64,000 nucleotides of DNA from Pimelobacter simplex (GCA_016803235.1 JADCLI010000003.1:62001-126000), one strand, 5' to 3'. Positions 15,010-26,482 are shown, numbered from the stretch's first letter. Notes: a model not told the origin generated them from the sequence alone. Made by a program: numbers and translations.

Positions 15010-17733
15010 CTACTCGGGGATCGTGGTGACCAGGTCGGGCATCCGGCGCACCAGCGAGTCGGGCCGCGGATCCTTGACGGCGGCCACCCGCGCCGAGGCG
15101 GTGAGCACCGCGGCGGAGTCGACGCCCGCCAGCACCAGCGACAGCTCCAGCGCGCTGACCTGCGGCAGGTCGTTCTGCAGGGCGGCGACCCGGGTGATCA
15201 GGTCCTCGATCGCCGACACCTGGACCGGGTCGGCGCCGCGGTAGCCGAACAGCAGCGGCGAGCTCTTGACCTCGCGCACCATCCCCGACACCTCGTGCGC
15301 ACTCAGCGGCGGGATCCGGTACGACCAGTCCCCCAGCAGGTCGATGACCGGACCGGAGATGCCGAAGGACACGACCGGCCCGAACAGCGGGTCCTCGAAG
15401 GACCGCACCGAGATGGGTACGCCGGTCGGCGCGTTGCGCTGCACGACGAACCGTCCCACGGCGGGGTCGATCAGGCCGGCGAGGTAGTCCCACGCCTCCC
15501 TCATCTCGTGGGCGTTGGGGATGTTGCGCCACACGTGGATCTGGTCGGGCCGCTCGCGCACCGACGACAGCGTCGACTTGAGCACGACGTCCCAGCCCAG
15601 CCGCTCGCCCGCGGCGACCGCCGCGTCGACGTCGGCGACCGGCTCCGAGGGCCACAGCTCGATGCCGTAGGCGTGCAGCAGGGCCGCGACCTGGTCCCTG
15701 TCGAGCTCGACCTCGCGGTCGGCGGCGACGACGTCGGGGTCGGCGAGGACCCGGTCGACCAGGCGCCGGGCGCTGCGCGCGTCGACCTCGCCGGCGTCGG
15801 CGGCCGGGCCGTCGGGGGCGTGCAGCCACACGGCGTACTCGACCACCCGGGCCAGCGCGCGGACCGCCGCCTCGACCGCCGGGTACGACGGCACCGAGCC
15901 GCGGCCCGCGGACGAGCCCGCGACGTCGGGGACCCGCAGCAGCTCGGGGATTCCCTCGGCACCGAGGAAGGAGGAGACCAGCGGCTTGTCGGACTGCTCG
16001 CCCACCGCCGCCAGCACGTTGGCGACCTCCTCGCTGGAGACGTCGAGGGGCGGGATGTAGACCGCGATGACCGAGTCGACGTCGGGGTCGTCGATCGCCT
16101 CGTCGAGGGCGTCCTCGAAGTCCTCGGCGGTGGCGTCGGCACCGAGGGCGACCGAGCGGTTCACGACCAGGCCGACCGCGGACGCGGCGTCGGCGGCGAG
16201 CAGTCCGAGGGCGTCGGAGTTGCCGACGATCGCGACCCGGCGCCCGCGCGGGAGCGGCTGGTGGGCGAGCAGCTGGGCGACGTCGAACATGTCGTCGAGG
16301 GTGTCGACCTGGATCACGCCGGCCTGCCGGAACATCGCGTCGACCGCGGCCTGCGGGGCGCCGATCCGGCGTACCGTGTGGCCCATCGGCACGCCCTGCG
16401 TCGTCCGGCCGGAACGGACCGCGACGATCGGCTTGCGGGCCGAGACCCGGCGTGCGATGCGGGAGAACTTGCGCGGGTTACCGATCGACTCGAGGTACAT
16501 CATGACGACCTCGGTGGCGTCGTCCTCCTCCCAGTACTGCAGGAGGTCGTTGCCGGAGACGTCGGCACGGTTGCCCGCGCTGACGAAGGTCGAGATGCCG
16601 AGGCCCCGGTTCTTGACCTTCTCGAGGATCGCCGAGCCGAGCGCACCGGACTGGCAGAAGAAGCCGGCACGGCCGCGGGCCGGCATCACCGACGACAGCG
16701 AGGCGTTGACCTGCACCGCCGGCTCGGTGTTGATGACCCCCAGGCAGTTGGGGCCGATCAGCCGCAGGCCGTAGGACCGGCACAGCCCGGCCAGGTGGCG
16801 CTGCCGCTTGCGGCCCTCCTCGCCGGTCTCGGCGAAGCCCGACGAGATGACGATCAGACCGTGGACACCCTTGTTGGCGCAGTCGAGGACCACGTCGGTC
16901 ACCGCGTCGGCCGGCACGGCGACGATCGCGACGTCGACGTCGTCGGGGACCTCGTTGACGTTCTTGTACGCCGGGAAGCCCGACACCGCGGGCGCGCTGG
17001 GGTTGACGACGTGGACCCGGCCGGTGAAGCCCCCGTTGACCAGGTTGCGCACCAGCACCTGGCCGATCGTGTCCTGGCGGCGGCTGGCACCGATGATCGC
17101 GACCGAGCGCGGGTGGAAGAAGCGGTCGATCGACTCCGCCTCGGCGGCGTGCTCGCGGTCGCGCATCACCCCGATCGCGGTGTCGGTCGGGTCGATCGGG
17201 AACTCCAGGGTGATCACGCCGTCGTGGTAGCCGCTGACCACCTTGTAGCCGGCGTCGCGGAAGGTCTGGATCATCCGGGAGTTGTCGGGCAGCACCTCGG
17301 CGGTGAACCGGTCCACCCCCCGCTCCCGGCCGGCCTGGGCCAGGTGCTCGAGCAGCAGCTGGGCGATGCCGCGGCCCTGGTGCTCGTCCTCGACGAGGAA
17401 GGCGACCTCGGCCTCGCGGTTCTCCACGACGTCGTACCGGCCGACGGCGATCATCCGCTCCTGGAGGATCAGCACGAGCGCCACCCGGTTGCGGTGGTCG
17501 ACGTGGGTGAACCGGCGCACGTCGCGCTCGGACAGCACCGGCATCGGCGAGAAGAAGCGGTAGTACTTCGACTCGTCGGAGACCCGGGCGTAGAACTCGA
17601 CGAGCAGCTCGTCGTCCTCCGGGCGGATCGGCCGGATGTGCGCCGTGCGCCCGTCGCGGAGCAGGACGTCGCCCTCCCAGTGCGCCGGGGGCGCCTCGAT
17701 CTCGTCGGTGGGGGTGGGGTCGCCGGGGCTCAC
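15010..17733 (-). CDS. GNAT acetyltransferase fused to an ADP-forming acyl-CoA-synthetase-like module (Pat-type protein acyltransferase)
   Basis: The 907-aa protein starts with a GNAT domain (about 20-190; acetyl-CoA loop DEHQGRGIAQLL). A CoA-binding Rossmann domain (SVAIIGASRRQDTIGQVL), two ligase-CoA domains and an ATP-grasp-like C-terminus follow. This is the domain set of actinobacterial Pat-like lysine acetyltransferases that acetylate acyl-CoA synthetases, arranged GNAT first. The phosphohistidine loop of NDP-forming synthetases has a His in MGHTVRR, so some synthetase chemistry is conceivable. GTG 17733 is chosen because a TAGATT hexamer lies exactly 7 nt upstream and no SD is present, the pattern of a leaderless mRNA. 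It is divergent from parC and is followed by DUF5998. Confidence 0.9.
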   Translation of the reverse strand: MSPGDPTPTDEIEAPPAHWEGDVLLRDGRTAHIRPIRPEDDELLVEFYARVSDESKYYRFFSPMPVLSERDVRRFTHVDHRNRVALVLILQERMIAVGRYDVVENREAEVAFLVEDEHQGRGIAQLLLEHLAQAGRERGVDRFTAEVLPDNSRMIQTFRDAGYKVVSGYHDGVITLEFPIDPTDTAIGVMRDREHAAEAESIDRFFHPRSVAIIGASRRQDTIGQVLVRNLVNGGFTGRVHVVNPSAPAVSGFPAYKNVNEVPDDVDVAIVAVPADAVTDVVLDCANKGVHGLIVISSGFAETGEEGRKRQRHLAGLCRSYGLRLIGPNCLGVINTEPAVQVNASLSSVMPARGRAGFFCQSGALGSAILEKVKNRGLGISTFVSAGNRADVSGNDLLQYWEEDDATEVVMMYLESIGNPRKFSRIARRVSARKPIVAVRSGRTTQGVPMGHTVRRIGAPQAAVDAMFRQAGVIQVDTLDDMFDVAQLLAHQPLPRGRRVAIVGNSDALGLLAADAASAVGLVVNRSVALGADATAEDFEDALDEAIDDPDVDSVIAVYIPPLDVSSEEVANVLAAVGEQSDKPLVSSFLGAEGIPELLRVPDVAGSSAGRGSVPSYPAVEAAVRALARVVEYAVWLHAPDGPAADAGEVDARSARRLVDRVLADPDVVAADREVELDRDQVAALLHAYGIELWPSEPVADVDAAVAAGERLGWDVVLKSTLSSVRERPDQIHVWRNIPNAHEMREAWDYLAGLIDPAVGRFVVQRNAPTGVPISVRSFEDPLFGPVVSFGISGPVIDLLGDWSYRIPPLSAHEVSGMVREVKSSPLLFGYRGADPVQVSAIEDLITRVAALQNDLPQVSALELSLVLAGVDSAAVLTASARVAAVKDPRPDSLVRRMPDLVTTIPE

Positions 17734-17740
17734 AGGGAGA

Positions 17741-17746
17741 AATCTA
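17741..17746 (-). promoter_or_regulatory. -10 hexamer for a leaderless transcript of the Pat-like gene
   Basis: TAGATT (minus strand) lies 7 nt before the GTG at 17733 and fits TANNNT. No SD exists between them, so transcription probably begins at the start codon itself. Confidence 0.55.
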
Positions 17747-17803
17747 TCGGGTCCCCGCGAGCCCCCGGTCGGCTTGTCGGGGGCACCCGGAAGAATGCCC
17801 TCC

Positions 17804-20278
<2,475 letters not shown>

Positions 20279-20282
20279 GCGC

Positions 20283-20996
20283 ATGACGACCCCGACCCGC
20301 GTGGCCGCCGGCCTGCTCTCTGCTCTCGTCGCCGTCGGCGCCCTGACCGCCTGCTCGGGTGACGACGGCGGCTCGAAGGCCACGTCCTGGTCCGACGCCG
20401 GCGCCAAGGCCAAGGAGCTGCTCGACGGCACGAGCGGCATCGAGGTCTCCCTGTCGACGGGCGACGACCCGGGCACCGACTACCTCTCGGCCGCGAGCGG
20501 CACGATCGTCGCCGACCCGCCGGCCTTCGAGGGCACCGTCGCCGGCCGGGTCAGCGGATTCGACGCGAGCTCGATCGACGTCGTCTCGGTCGACGGCACG
20601 CTGTGGATCAACGCCCCCATCCTGGGCTGGACCGACCAGTACCAGCCGGCCGACCTGTGCGCCCCCGACCCGGCCACGCTGCTCGACCCGTCGACGGGCG
20701 TCTCGAACGTGCTCACCAGCAGCACCGGCGTCAAGGCGGGCAAGTCCGAGCGCGGCGGCACGGACAACAAGGAGATCTTCCACACCTACGCCGGCACGGC
20801 GACGGGTGACTCGATCCGCGCGATCCTGCCGTGCGCCGAGGGCGACGAGTTCGAGGCGACCTACCGCCTCGACGACGAGGGCCACCTGCGCACCGCCCGA
20901 CTCACCGGCGTCTTCTTCAAGGACGCCGACCCGCTGACGTACACCATCGACGTCACGAAGTACGACGTCACGAAGGACATCTCGGCGCCCAAGTGA
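20283..20996 (+). CDS. LppX/LprAFG-family lipoprotein, LprG-like
   Basis: The 237-aa lipoprotein has a signal peptide ending in lipobox LTAC (Cys about 24), then the LppX_LprAFG beta-sandwich: KAKELLDGTSGIEVSL, IDVVSVDGTLWINAP, VKAGKSERGG and a final IDVTKYDVTKDISAPK. Family members bind triacylated lipids in a hydrophobic pocket and ferry them across the envelope. The next gene encodes an MFS transporter whose GTG overlaps this stop codon, the same pairing as mycobacterial lprG-p55 (Rv1411c-Rv1410c), so a lipid-export role is likely. GGGTGA before ATG 20283 serves as the RBS, and parC ends just upstream. Confidence 0.88.
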   Translation: MTTPTRVAAGLLSALVAVGALTACSGDDGGSKATSWSDAGAKAKELLDGTSGIEVSLSTGDDPGTDYLSAASGTIVADPPAFEGTVAGRVSGFDASSIDVVSVDGTLWINAPILGWTDQYQPADLCAPDPATLLDPSTGVSNVLTSSTGVKAGKSERGGTDNKEIFHTYAGTATGDSIRAILPCAEGDEFEATYRLDDEGHLRTARLTGVFFKDADPLTYTIDVTKYDVTKDISAPK

Positions 20997-22753
20997 GCCC
21001 GTCGATGAGCCGGTCGATGAGCGCGGCGAACCGCTTGCTGCTGGCCTTCTGCACGCTCGCCGTCGCATTCGCGGCCGTCGACACCTACGTCGTCGTGCTC
21101 GCCCTGCCCGACATGATGGCCGGCGCGGGCATCCCGGTCGAGGAGCTCCAGCGAGCCGCCCCGATCGTGTCCGGCTTCCTGCTCGGGTACGTCGCGATGC
21201 TGCCGCTGATCGGCCGGATCGCCGACCTGCGCGGCCAGGTGCCGGTGCTGGCGATGTCGCTCGTGGTGTTCTCGATCGGGTCGCTGGTGACGGCGATCTC
21301 CTACGACCTGCCCAGCATGGTCGCCGGCCGGTTCCTGCAGGGCGTCGGCGGCGGCGGCCTGGTCCCGGCGACCATGTCGCTGGTGGCGGCGCTCTACCCC
21401 GTCGACCGGCGTGGCCTGCCCCTCGGCATCGTCTCCGCTGTCCAGGAGTTCGGCAGCGTCCTGGGCCCGCTGTTCGGCGCGTTCGTGCTCTCCTTCACCT
21501 CCTGGCGCGGGATCTTCGCGATCAACCTCGCCGTCGGTGCGCTGCTCGTCGTCGCGGTCGGCCTGGTCGCGCGCCGCCCGCCGGTGGTCGAGGTGCGAGG
21601 CGCCCCGGCTCCGAGCCTCGAAACCACCCGACGACGGCTCCCCGACATCGTCGGCATCCTGCTCCTCGCCGCGACCCTGGCCGCGGGCTTCCTCACCTTC
21701 GTCCAGCCGGGCGGCCTGCAGCGCGACCTGACCTGGGGCCGGCTGTTCATCCCGTACGTCGACGGTGGCGGCCGCTGGGTGACCCCGGTCGGCGTCGTGG
21801 CCGTCGCGGCCTTCGTGCTGCTCGTGGCGTGGTGCTGGTTGCGGCCGCGGGCCCTCGTCGACCTGCGCGGCTGGCTCGGACACCTGCTCGCCGCCGACCT
21901 GCTCGGCGCGGGGCTGCTCGCGGTCGCCCTCGGCGGCATCGTGCTCGCCTTCGCGACCGCCGATCCCGAGGTGGCCGTCTTCTCCCCGCAGGGCCCGTGG
22001 TTCCTGACCGGCTCGGCGATCGCCGCGGTCCTGCTCGTCGTCCACCTGCGCCGCGCCGAGGCGCCGATCGTGCCGCGCGGTGGGCTGCGCCCCGTACCCG
22101 CGTGGGGGTCGCTGGTCGTCAGCTTCCTCGTCGGCTGGGCGTTGATCGCCGCCCTCGTCGACATCCCGCTCTTCGCCCGCACGACCACCGAGAAGGAGTC
22201 CCAGCTCGGCGCCGCACTGGTGCTGCTGCGGTTCCTGGCGGCGCTCCCGGTCGGTGCCGTCGTCGGCGGGTGGCTGCTGCGGCGCACCAACGCGGGGGTG
22301 CTGACGGCCGTCGGCATGCTCGCCGCCAGCGGATCGTTCCTGGCGATGGGCCAGTGGGACGCCCACAGTCTCGAGGGCTTCGCCTCGAACGTCCCGCTGG
22401 TCCTCGGCGGCCTCGGCTTCGGCCTGGCCCTCGCGCCGGTCAACGCCGCGATCCTGGCCACCACCGACGACGACGCCCACGGCCTCGCCAGCGCGCTCGT
22501 GGTCGTGGCCCGGATGGTCGGCATGCTGGTCGGCATCTCCGCGCTGACCACCATCGGACTGCGCCGCCTGTACGCCGCCCGGGCCGCCGACCCGAGCCTG
22601 GGCATCAGCGAGCTCGGCATCCTGCAGGAGCAGGCGGTCTTCCGTGGTGCGGCGGCCGCGGCGCTCGCCGCCGCCGTCCTCGCTGTGGTCCTCCTCTCCC
22701 GCGCCCCCACTCGCGACGTGGACACCGCCGAGGTGCTGCGCGCGGGCGGATAG
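20993..22753 (+). CDS. MFS transporter, P55-like, partner of the LprG-like lipoprotein
   Basis: The inner-membrane protein of about 586 aa has 14 predicted helices of the DHA2/P55 type. Motif A-like GRIADLRGQ follows helix 2, and RFLQGVGGGGLVPA is the motif seen in helix 4-5 of drug antiporters. A large loop with YVDGGGRWVTP lies in the middle. In mycobacteria P55 works with LprG to export triacylglycerides and some drugs, and the same operon order here supports that role. GTG 20993 overlaps the lipoprotein stop (GTGA); in-frame ATG codons at 21005 and 21017 are alternatives. Confidence 0.88.
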   Translation: MSPSMSRSMSAANRLLLAFCTLAVAFAAVDTYVVVLALPDMMAGAGIPVEELQRAAPIVSGFLLGYVAMLPLIGRIADLRGQVPVLAMSLVVFSIGSLVTAISYDLPSMVAGRFLQGVGGGGLVPATMSLVAALYPVDRRGLPLGIVSAVQEFGSVLGPLFGAFVLSFTSWRGIFAINLAVGALLVVAVGLVARRPPVVEVRGAPAPSLETTRRRLPDIVGILLLAATLAAGFLTFVQPGGLQRDLTWGRLFIPYVDGGGRWVTPVGVVAVAAFVLLVAWCWLRPRALVDLRGWLGHLLAADLLGAGLLAVALGGIVLAFATADPEVAVFSPQGPWFLTGSAIAAVLLVVHLRRAEAPIVPRGGLRPVPAWGSLVVSFLVGWALIAALVDIPLFARTTTEKESQLGAALVLLRFLAALPVGAVVGGWLLRRTNAGVLTAVGMLAASGSFLAMGQWDAHSLEGFASNVPLVLGGLGFGLALAPVNAAILATTDDDAHGLASALVVVARMVGMLVGISALTTIGLRRLYAARAADPSLGISELGILQEQAVFRGAAAAALAAAVLAVVLLSRAPTRDVDTAEVLRAGG

Positions 22754-22756
22754 CCT
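22751..22756 (+). promoter_or_regulatory. -10 hexamer for leaderless carbonic anhydrase transcript
   Basis: TAGCCT lies 7 nt before ATG 22764, overlaps the MFS stop codon and fits TANNNT. No SD is present, so the carbonic anhydrase can have its own leaderless start besides read-through from the MFS gene. Confidence 0.5.
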
Positions 22757-22763
22757 GTGGGTC

Positions 22764-23258
22764 ATGGGTGACTTCGACGACCTGCTGAAGGCGAACCGCG
22801 ACTACGCCGAGACCTTCGACCAGGGAGGATTCGACGGCAAGGCCCACGCGGGCGTCGCGATCGTGACCTGCATGGACTCGCGCATCGACCCGCTGCGGAT
22901 GCTCGGCCTCGACTACGGCGACGCCAAGATCTTCCGCAACCCGGGTGGCCGGGTCACCGAGGCCGCCCTCGAGGCGCTCGTCCTCGGCGCCCACCTGCTC
23001 AACGTCGACCGGATCCTGGTCATCCCGCACACCCGCTGCGCGATGGCGTCGAACTCCGAGGCCGAGATCCACGAGAAGATCGGCGCCGCCGTCGGCCACG
23101 ACGTCACCTGGCACGCCTTCCACGTCATCGAGGACCAGAAGCGCAGCCTCGCCGAGGACGTCCGCAAGGTCACCTCGCACCCGCTCATCCCCGACTCGGT
23201 GAAGGTCGGCGGCTTCATCTACGACGTCGACACGGGCCTGCTCAGCCAGGAGGTCTGA
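22764..23258 (+). CDS. Beta-class carbonic anhydrase
   Basis: The 164-aa enzyme interconverts CO2 and bicarbonate. Zinc ligands C36 (VTCMDSRID, with the Asp38/Arg40 dyad), H89 and C92 (IPHTRCAM) are all intact. Length and motif positions are close to mycobacterial Rv1284. The gene starts 10 bp after the MFS stop at an ATG with no SD but with a TAGCCT hexamer 7 nt upstream. A strong hairpin overlapping the stop codon ends the transcript and separates it from the convergent hypothetical gene. Confidence 0.95.
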   Translation: MGDFDDLLKANRDYAETFDQGGFDGKAHAGVAIVTCMDSRIDPLRMLGLDYGDAKIFRNPGGRVTEAALEALVLGAHLLNVDRILVIPHTRCAMASNSEAEIHEKIGAAVGHDVTWHAFHVIEDQKRSLAEDVRKVTSHPLIPDSVKVGGFIYDVDTGLLSQEV

Positions 23259-23284
23259 GCCGACGGCTCAGCCTCGAGGCTCAG
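23255..23284. terminator. Bidirectional stem-loop terminator overlapping both stop codons
   Basis: CTGAGCC (23255-23261) pairs with GGCTCAG at 23265-23271 and, alternatively, with a second GGCTCAG at 23278-23284. The carbonic anhydrase TGA is inside the first arm and the stop of the convergent gene is inside the last copy. A U-tract is lacking, as is common in actinobacteria. Confidence 0.6.
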
Positions 23285-23652
23285 AGCAGGTCGCGCAGCC
23301 GCTGGTCGACCAGCGCCCCGGGCAGGTTGCCCAGGCTGCCGCCGAGCGTGGCGAGGTCGCCGAGCGCGGTGACCCGGTCGAGCAGCGCCGTCGTGGCGCC
23401 GACCGGGTCGCCGCCCAGCGGCACGTCCATCAGCAGCGGGCAGTCGACGGCGCCGCCGTCGGGCTCGGGCGGGAGGGCCGCGGTCCAGCAGCCGACCTCG
23501 AGCCGCAGCGGTGCGGTGGGGCCGGCGCCGTCGGCCAGCACGTCGACGTACCAGAACAGCTCGCCGACCGGGATCCGCAGGTGACCGCGGCGCGCCTTGG
23601 CGCCGCGGGCCTTGAGCAGCTTGACGACGGCGGTGCGGTCGGCGGCGCTCAT
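23281..23652 (-). CDS. Hypothetical protein
   Basis: The 123-aa acidic soluble protein is not recognised. It opens MSAADRTAVVKLLKARGAKARRG, then has the aromatic strand GELFWYVDVLAD, a Leu-rich EVGCWTAALPPEPDG segment, and ends with repeated Leu/Gly turns (LGDLATLGGSLGNLPG). No membrane segment or signal peptide is present. ATG 23652 is preceded by a GAGG about 5 nt upstream. It follows the broken GNAT gene and parE on the same strand. Confidence 0.7.
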   Translation of the reverse strand: MSAADRTAVVKLLKARGAKARRGHLRIPVGELFWYVDVLADGAGPTAPLRLEVGCWTAALPPEPDGGAVDCPLLMDVPLGGDPVGATTALLDRVTALGDLATLGGSLGNLPGALVDQRLRDLL

Positions 23653-23656
23653 GCCC

Positions 23657-23828
23657 TCATGCTGGCACACCCGACGGCACCCGGAAGCCGCGGAAGGTCA
23701 CCTCGCGCCGCAGGTCGAAGCCGAGTGCCTCGTAGAGCCGGATCGCGGGCGTGTTGTCGGCCGGTCCCGACCGCGAACACGGCGTGCGCACCGCGCAGGG
23801 ACGCACCGACCGGGTCGTCGAAGGTCAC
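23657..23828 (-). pseudogene. GNAT acetyltransferase remnant with internal deletion and frameshift
   Basis: From GTG 23828, which overlaps the parE stop, the frame encodes a GNAT-like start (FDDPVGASLRGAHA) and then AVFAVGTG, after which it is lost. One frame over, the sequence resumes as the conserved GNAT motif B: DNTPAIRLYEALGF followed by DLRREVTFRGF and a stop at 23657. About 100-200 internal residues of a normal GNAT are missing and the junction near 23762-23775 is out of frame. The original gene probably formed an operon with parE. An assembly error cannot be excluded. Confidence 0.7.
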
Positions 23829-25921
23829 GCGTCGAGGGTCTCCATGTCGACCTCGTAGGCGCCCTGGATGATGAACTCCTTGCGCGGCGCGACATCGCTG
23901 CCCATGAGCAGCTCGAACACCTCGGAGGCCACCTCGAGCTCGTCGACCGTCAGCCGGCGCAGGGTACGACGGCGCGGGTCCATCGTGGTCTCGGCCAGCT
24001 GGTCGGCGTCCATCTCTCCGAGGCCCTTGTAGCGCTGGACCGGGTCCTTCCACTTCACGTTCTTCTTCTTGAGCTCGGCCAGCTTGCGCTGCAGCTCGTC
24101 GTCGGAGTACGTGTAGACGTACTTCTCCTGCCCCTTCTTGGGGTTGGAGATCTCGATCCGGTGCAGGGGCGGGACCGCGGAGAAGACGCGGCCGGCCTTG
24201 ACCAGGTCGGGCATGTACTTGAAGAAGAGGGTCGCGAGCAGGGTGCGGATGTGGGCGCCGTCGGAGTCGGCGTCGGCCATGAAGATGATCCGCCCGTAGC
24301 GGCGGGCGTCGATGTCGAAGGTGCGCCCGGAGCCCGCACCGACGACCTGGATGATCGAGGCGCACTCGGCGTTCTTGAGCATGTCGCCCACCGACGCCTT
24401 CTGGACGTTGAGGATCTTGCCGCGGATCGGCAGCAGCGCCTGGAACTCGGCGTTGCGGGCGAGCTTGGCGGTGCCGAGCGCGGAGTCGCCCTCGACGATG
24501 AACAGCTCGGTGCGCTCGTTGTCGCCCGAGCGGCAGTCGGCGAGCTTGGCCGGCAGGGTCGAGGACTCCAGGGCGTTCTTCCGGCGCTGGGTCTCCTTGT
24601 GCTGGCGCGCGGCGATCCGGGTCTTGGACGCCGCGACGACCTTCTCCATGAGGAGCTTGGCCTGCGCCTTCTCGGCCCGCTTGGTCGAGGTCAGGAACTC
24701 CTTGAGCTCCTTGGCCACGACCTTGCGCACGACGGTCCGTGCGGCCGGCGTACCGAGGATCTCCTTGGTCTGGCCCTCGAACTGCGGCTCGGCGAGCCGG
24801 ACGGTGACGACCGCGGTCATGCCCTCGAGGATGTCGTCCTTGATCACGTCGTCGTCGTTGACCTTGAGCGCCTTCGCGGCGCGCATGGACTCGTTGAACG
24901 TCTTGGTGAGGGCGCTCTCGAAGCCGGACACGTGCGTGCCGCCCTTGGGGGTGGCGATCACGTTGACGAAGGAGCGCAGCTCGGTGTCGTAGCCGCTCCC
25001 CCAGCGCACCGCGACGTCGACGGTCAGCTCCCGCTCGACGTCCTGAGGCGTCATGTGGCCCTTGTCGTCGAGCAGCGGGACGGTCTCGGTGAACACGTCG
25101 CTGCCCTGGAGCCGCAGCACCTCGGTGACCGGCTCACCGGTGGCGAGGTAGTCGCAGAACTCGCCGATGCCGCCGTCGTGACGGAACTTCTCCTCGCTCC
25201 ACTCGGTCTTGTCGGCGGCGCGCTGGTCCCTGATGACCAGCTCGAGACCGGGGACGATGAACGACGTCTGCCGGGCGCGCCCGATCAGCCCGTCGAGGAC
25301 GAAGTCGGCGTCCTTGGTGAAGATCTGGCGGTCGGGCCAGAACCTGATCCGGGTGCCGGACCTGCCCTTGGCCACCCGGCCGCCCTTGCGCGACAGCCCG
25401 GACTGCGGGGTGAACGTCGCGCCGGGGCCTTCACCGTCGAAGACGCCGGGGACGCCGCGCTGGAAGCTGATGCCCTGGCTGGCCGGCGAGCGGTCGACGT
25501 CGATGTCCATGCGGCTGGACAGTGCGTTGACGACCGAGAGGCCGACGCCGTGCAGACCACCGGTGGCGACGTACGAGCCGCCACCGAACTTGCCGCCGGC
25601 GTGCAGCTTGGTCGCCACGACCTCGACGCCGGTCAGCCCGGTCTTGGGCTCCTTGTCGGTGGGGATGCCGCGCCCGTCGTCGTACACCTCGACGGAGCCG
25701 TCGGGGTGCAGCGTGACGTCCACGGTCCGGGCATAGCCGCCGAGGGCCTCGTCGACACCGTTGTCGATGATCTCCCAGAGGCAGTGCATCAGCCCCCGGG
25801 TGTCGGTGGAGCCGATGTACATCCCGGGACGCTTCCGCACGGCTTCGAGGCCCTCGAGGACCAGGAGGTGGGCTGCGTTGTAGGTGTTGTCGGCGATGAC
25901 CGGCTCCTCACGGTGGATCAC
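23825..25921 (-). CDS. parE: DNA topoisomerase IV subunit B (GyrB/ParE family)
   Basis: The 698-aa ATPase subunit pairs with ParC. The GHKL fold is complete: EIIDNGVDEA (catalytic Glu and ATP-binding Asn), YDDGRGIP, the GGLHGVGLSVVNALS lid, and the transducer QTK segment (EGQTKEIL). The TOPRIM motifs are EGDSA and DADSDGAHI, and the end has GLGEMDADQLAETTMDP. There is no extra gyrase-type insert. Start GTG 25921 has GGAAG upstream and a TAGATT -10 at 25942-25947. Proximity to DUF7455 and rpoD is the streptomycete parE context and supports topoisomerase IV over gyrase. Confidence 0.92.
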   Translation of the reverse strand: MIHREEPVIADNTYNAAHLLVLEGLEAVRKRPGMYIGSTDTRGLMHCLWEIIDNGVDEALGGYARTVDVTLHPDGSVEVYDDGRGIPTDKEPKTGLTGVEVVATKLHAGGKFGGGSYVATGGLHGVGLSVVNALSSRMDIDVDRSPASQGISFQRGVPGVFDGEGPGATFTPQSGLSRKGGRVAKGRSGTRIRFWPDRQIFTKDADFVLDGLIGRARQTSFIVPGLELVIRDQRAADKTEWSEEKFRHDGGIGEFCDYLATGEPVTEVLRLQGSDVFTETVPLLDDKGHMTPQDVERELTVDVAVRWGSGYDTELRSFVNVIATPKGGTHVSGFESALTKTFNESMRAAKALKVNDDDVIKDDILEGMTAVVTVRLAEPQFEGQTKEILGTPAARTVVRKVVAKELKEFLTSTKRAEKAQAKLLMEKVVAASKTRIAARQHKETQRRKNALESSTLPAKLADCRSGDNERTELFIVEGDSALGTAKLARNAEFQALLPIRGKILNVQKASVGDMLKNAECASIIQVVGAGSGRTFDIDARRYGRIIFMADADSDGAHIRTLLATLFFKYMPDLVKAGRVFSAVPPLHRIEISNPKKGQEKYVYTYSDDELQRKLAELKKKNVKWKDPVQRYKGLGEMDADQLAETTMDPRRRTLRRLTVDELEVASEVFELLMGSDVAPRKEFIIQGAYEVDMETLDA

Positions 25922-25941
25922 GGGTACTTCCAAGAAGACGA

Positions 25942-25947
25942 ATCTAC
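25942..25947 (-). promoter_or_regulatory. Candidate -10 for parE
   Basis: TAGATT on the minus strand lies 20 nt upstream of GTG 25921, leaving room for a short 5' leader with the GGAAG SD. No clear -35 was found. The remaining divergent gap to the DUF7455 gene (25948-26218, about 270 bp) is noticeably AT-richer than its surroundings and contains TACGTT at 26161-26166 as a possible plus-strand -10. Confidence 0.45.
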
Positions 25948-26218
25948 CCGCGACACGCCGGGCGCCGGCACAGGGACACGGTCTACGAGCCAGGAGGATG
26001 ACAGGACCCGGACGGATCACCCGGTCCGGCCGATCGGATGGTCACAAGCTTGTTTCGGGCAGTGGAAAATCACAGAAGCTTCCCCCATCAGGTGCTTGGA
26101 TGAAGGCGAAGGCGAAAGTGGAATGGTTCACATCGCGACGGGAATCTTTGTTCCAGTCGCTACGTTGATCCGGACGACACCCGATGAGGGTGGTGATCGC
26201 ATGAGAGAGAGGCCCGAG

Positions 26219-26440
26219 ATGACGACTGCTGTTGCTCCCAGCGCCCCCCTGACCGCGGAGGACCGCTGTGACCGTTGTGGCGCCCAGGCCTACCTCCGTG
26301 TAGAGCTCGCCACGGGCGGAGAGCTTCTCTTCTGCGCCCACCACGCCCGCGAGCACGGCGATGCCCTCAAGGACGTCGCCGTGAACTTCCACGACGAGAC
26401 CCACAAGCTGACCGACAAGCCGGCGCCCGTCGCCGACTGA
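26219..26440 (+). CDS. DUF7455 small zinc-ribbon-like protein
   Basis: The 73-aa protein carries CDRCG (C17, C20) and CAHH (C39, H41/H42), a likely one-zinc knuckle, after a short Ala/Thr leader. It ends in a polar tail. The family is conserved beside rpoD/hrdB and parE in actinobacteria, with no established function. ATG 26219 is chosen for its AGAGAGAGG SD; ATG 26201 is in frame but lacks one. A strong terminator follows 14 bp after the stop. Confidence 0.88.
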   Translation: MTTAVAPSAPLTAEDRCDRCGAQAYLRVELATGGELLFCAHHAREHGDALKDVAVNFHDETHKLTDKPAPVAD

Positions 26441-26453
26441 CCCGGTTCCGCAG

Positions 26454-26482
26454 CGAGGCCCCGAGCTCTGCTCGGGGCCTCG
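26454..26482 (+). terminator. Intrinsic terminator after DUF7455
   Basis: A perfect 12-bp stem (CGAGGCCCCGAG / CTCGGGGCCTCG, loop CTCTG) is followed by TCCGTTTTCC. This is the best rho-independent terminator in the window. Confidence 0.85.
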
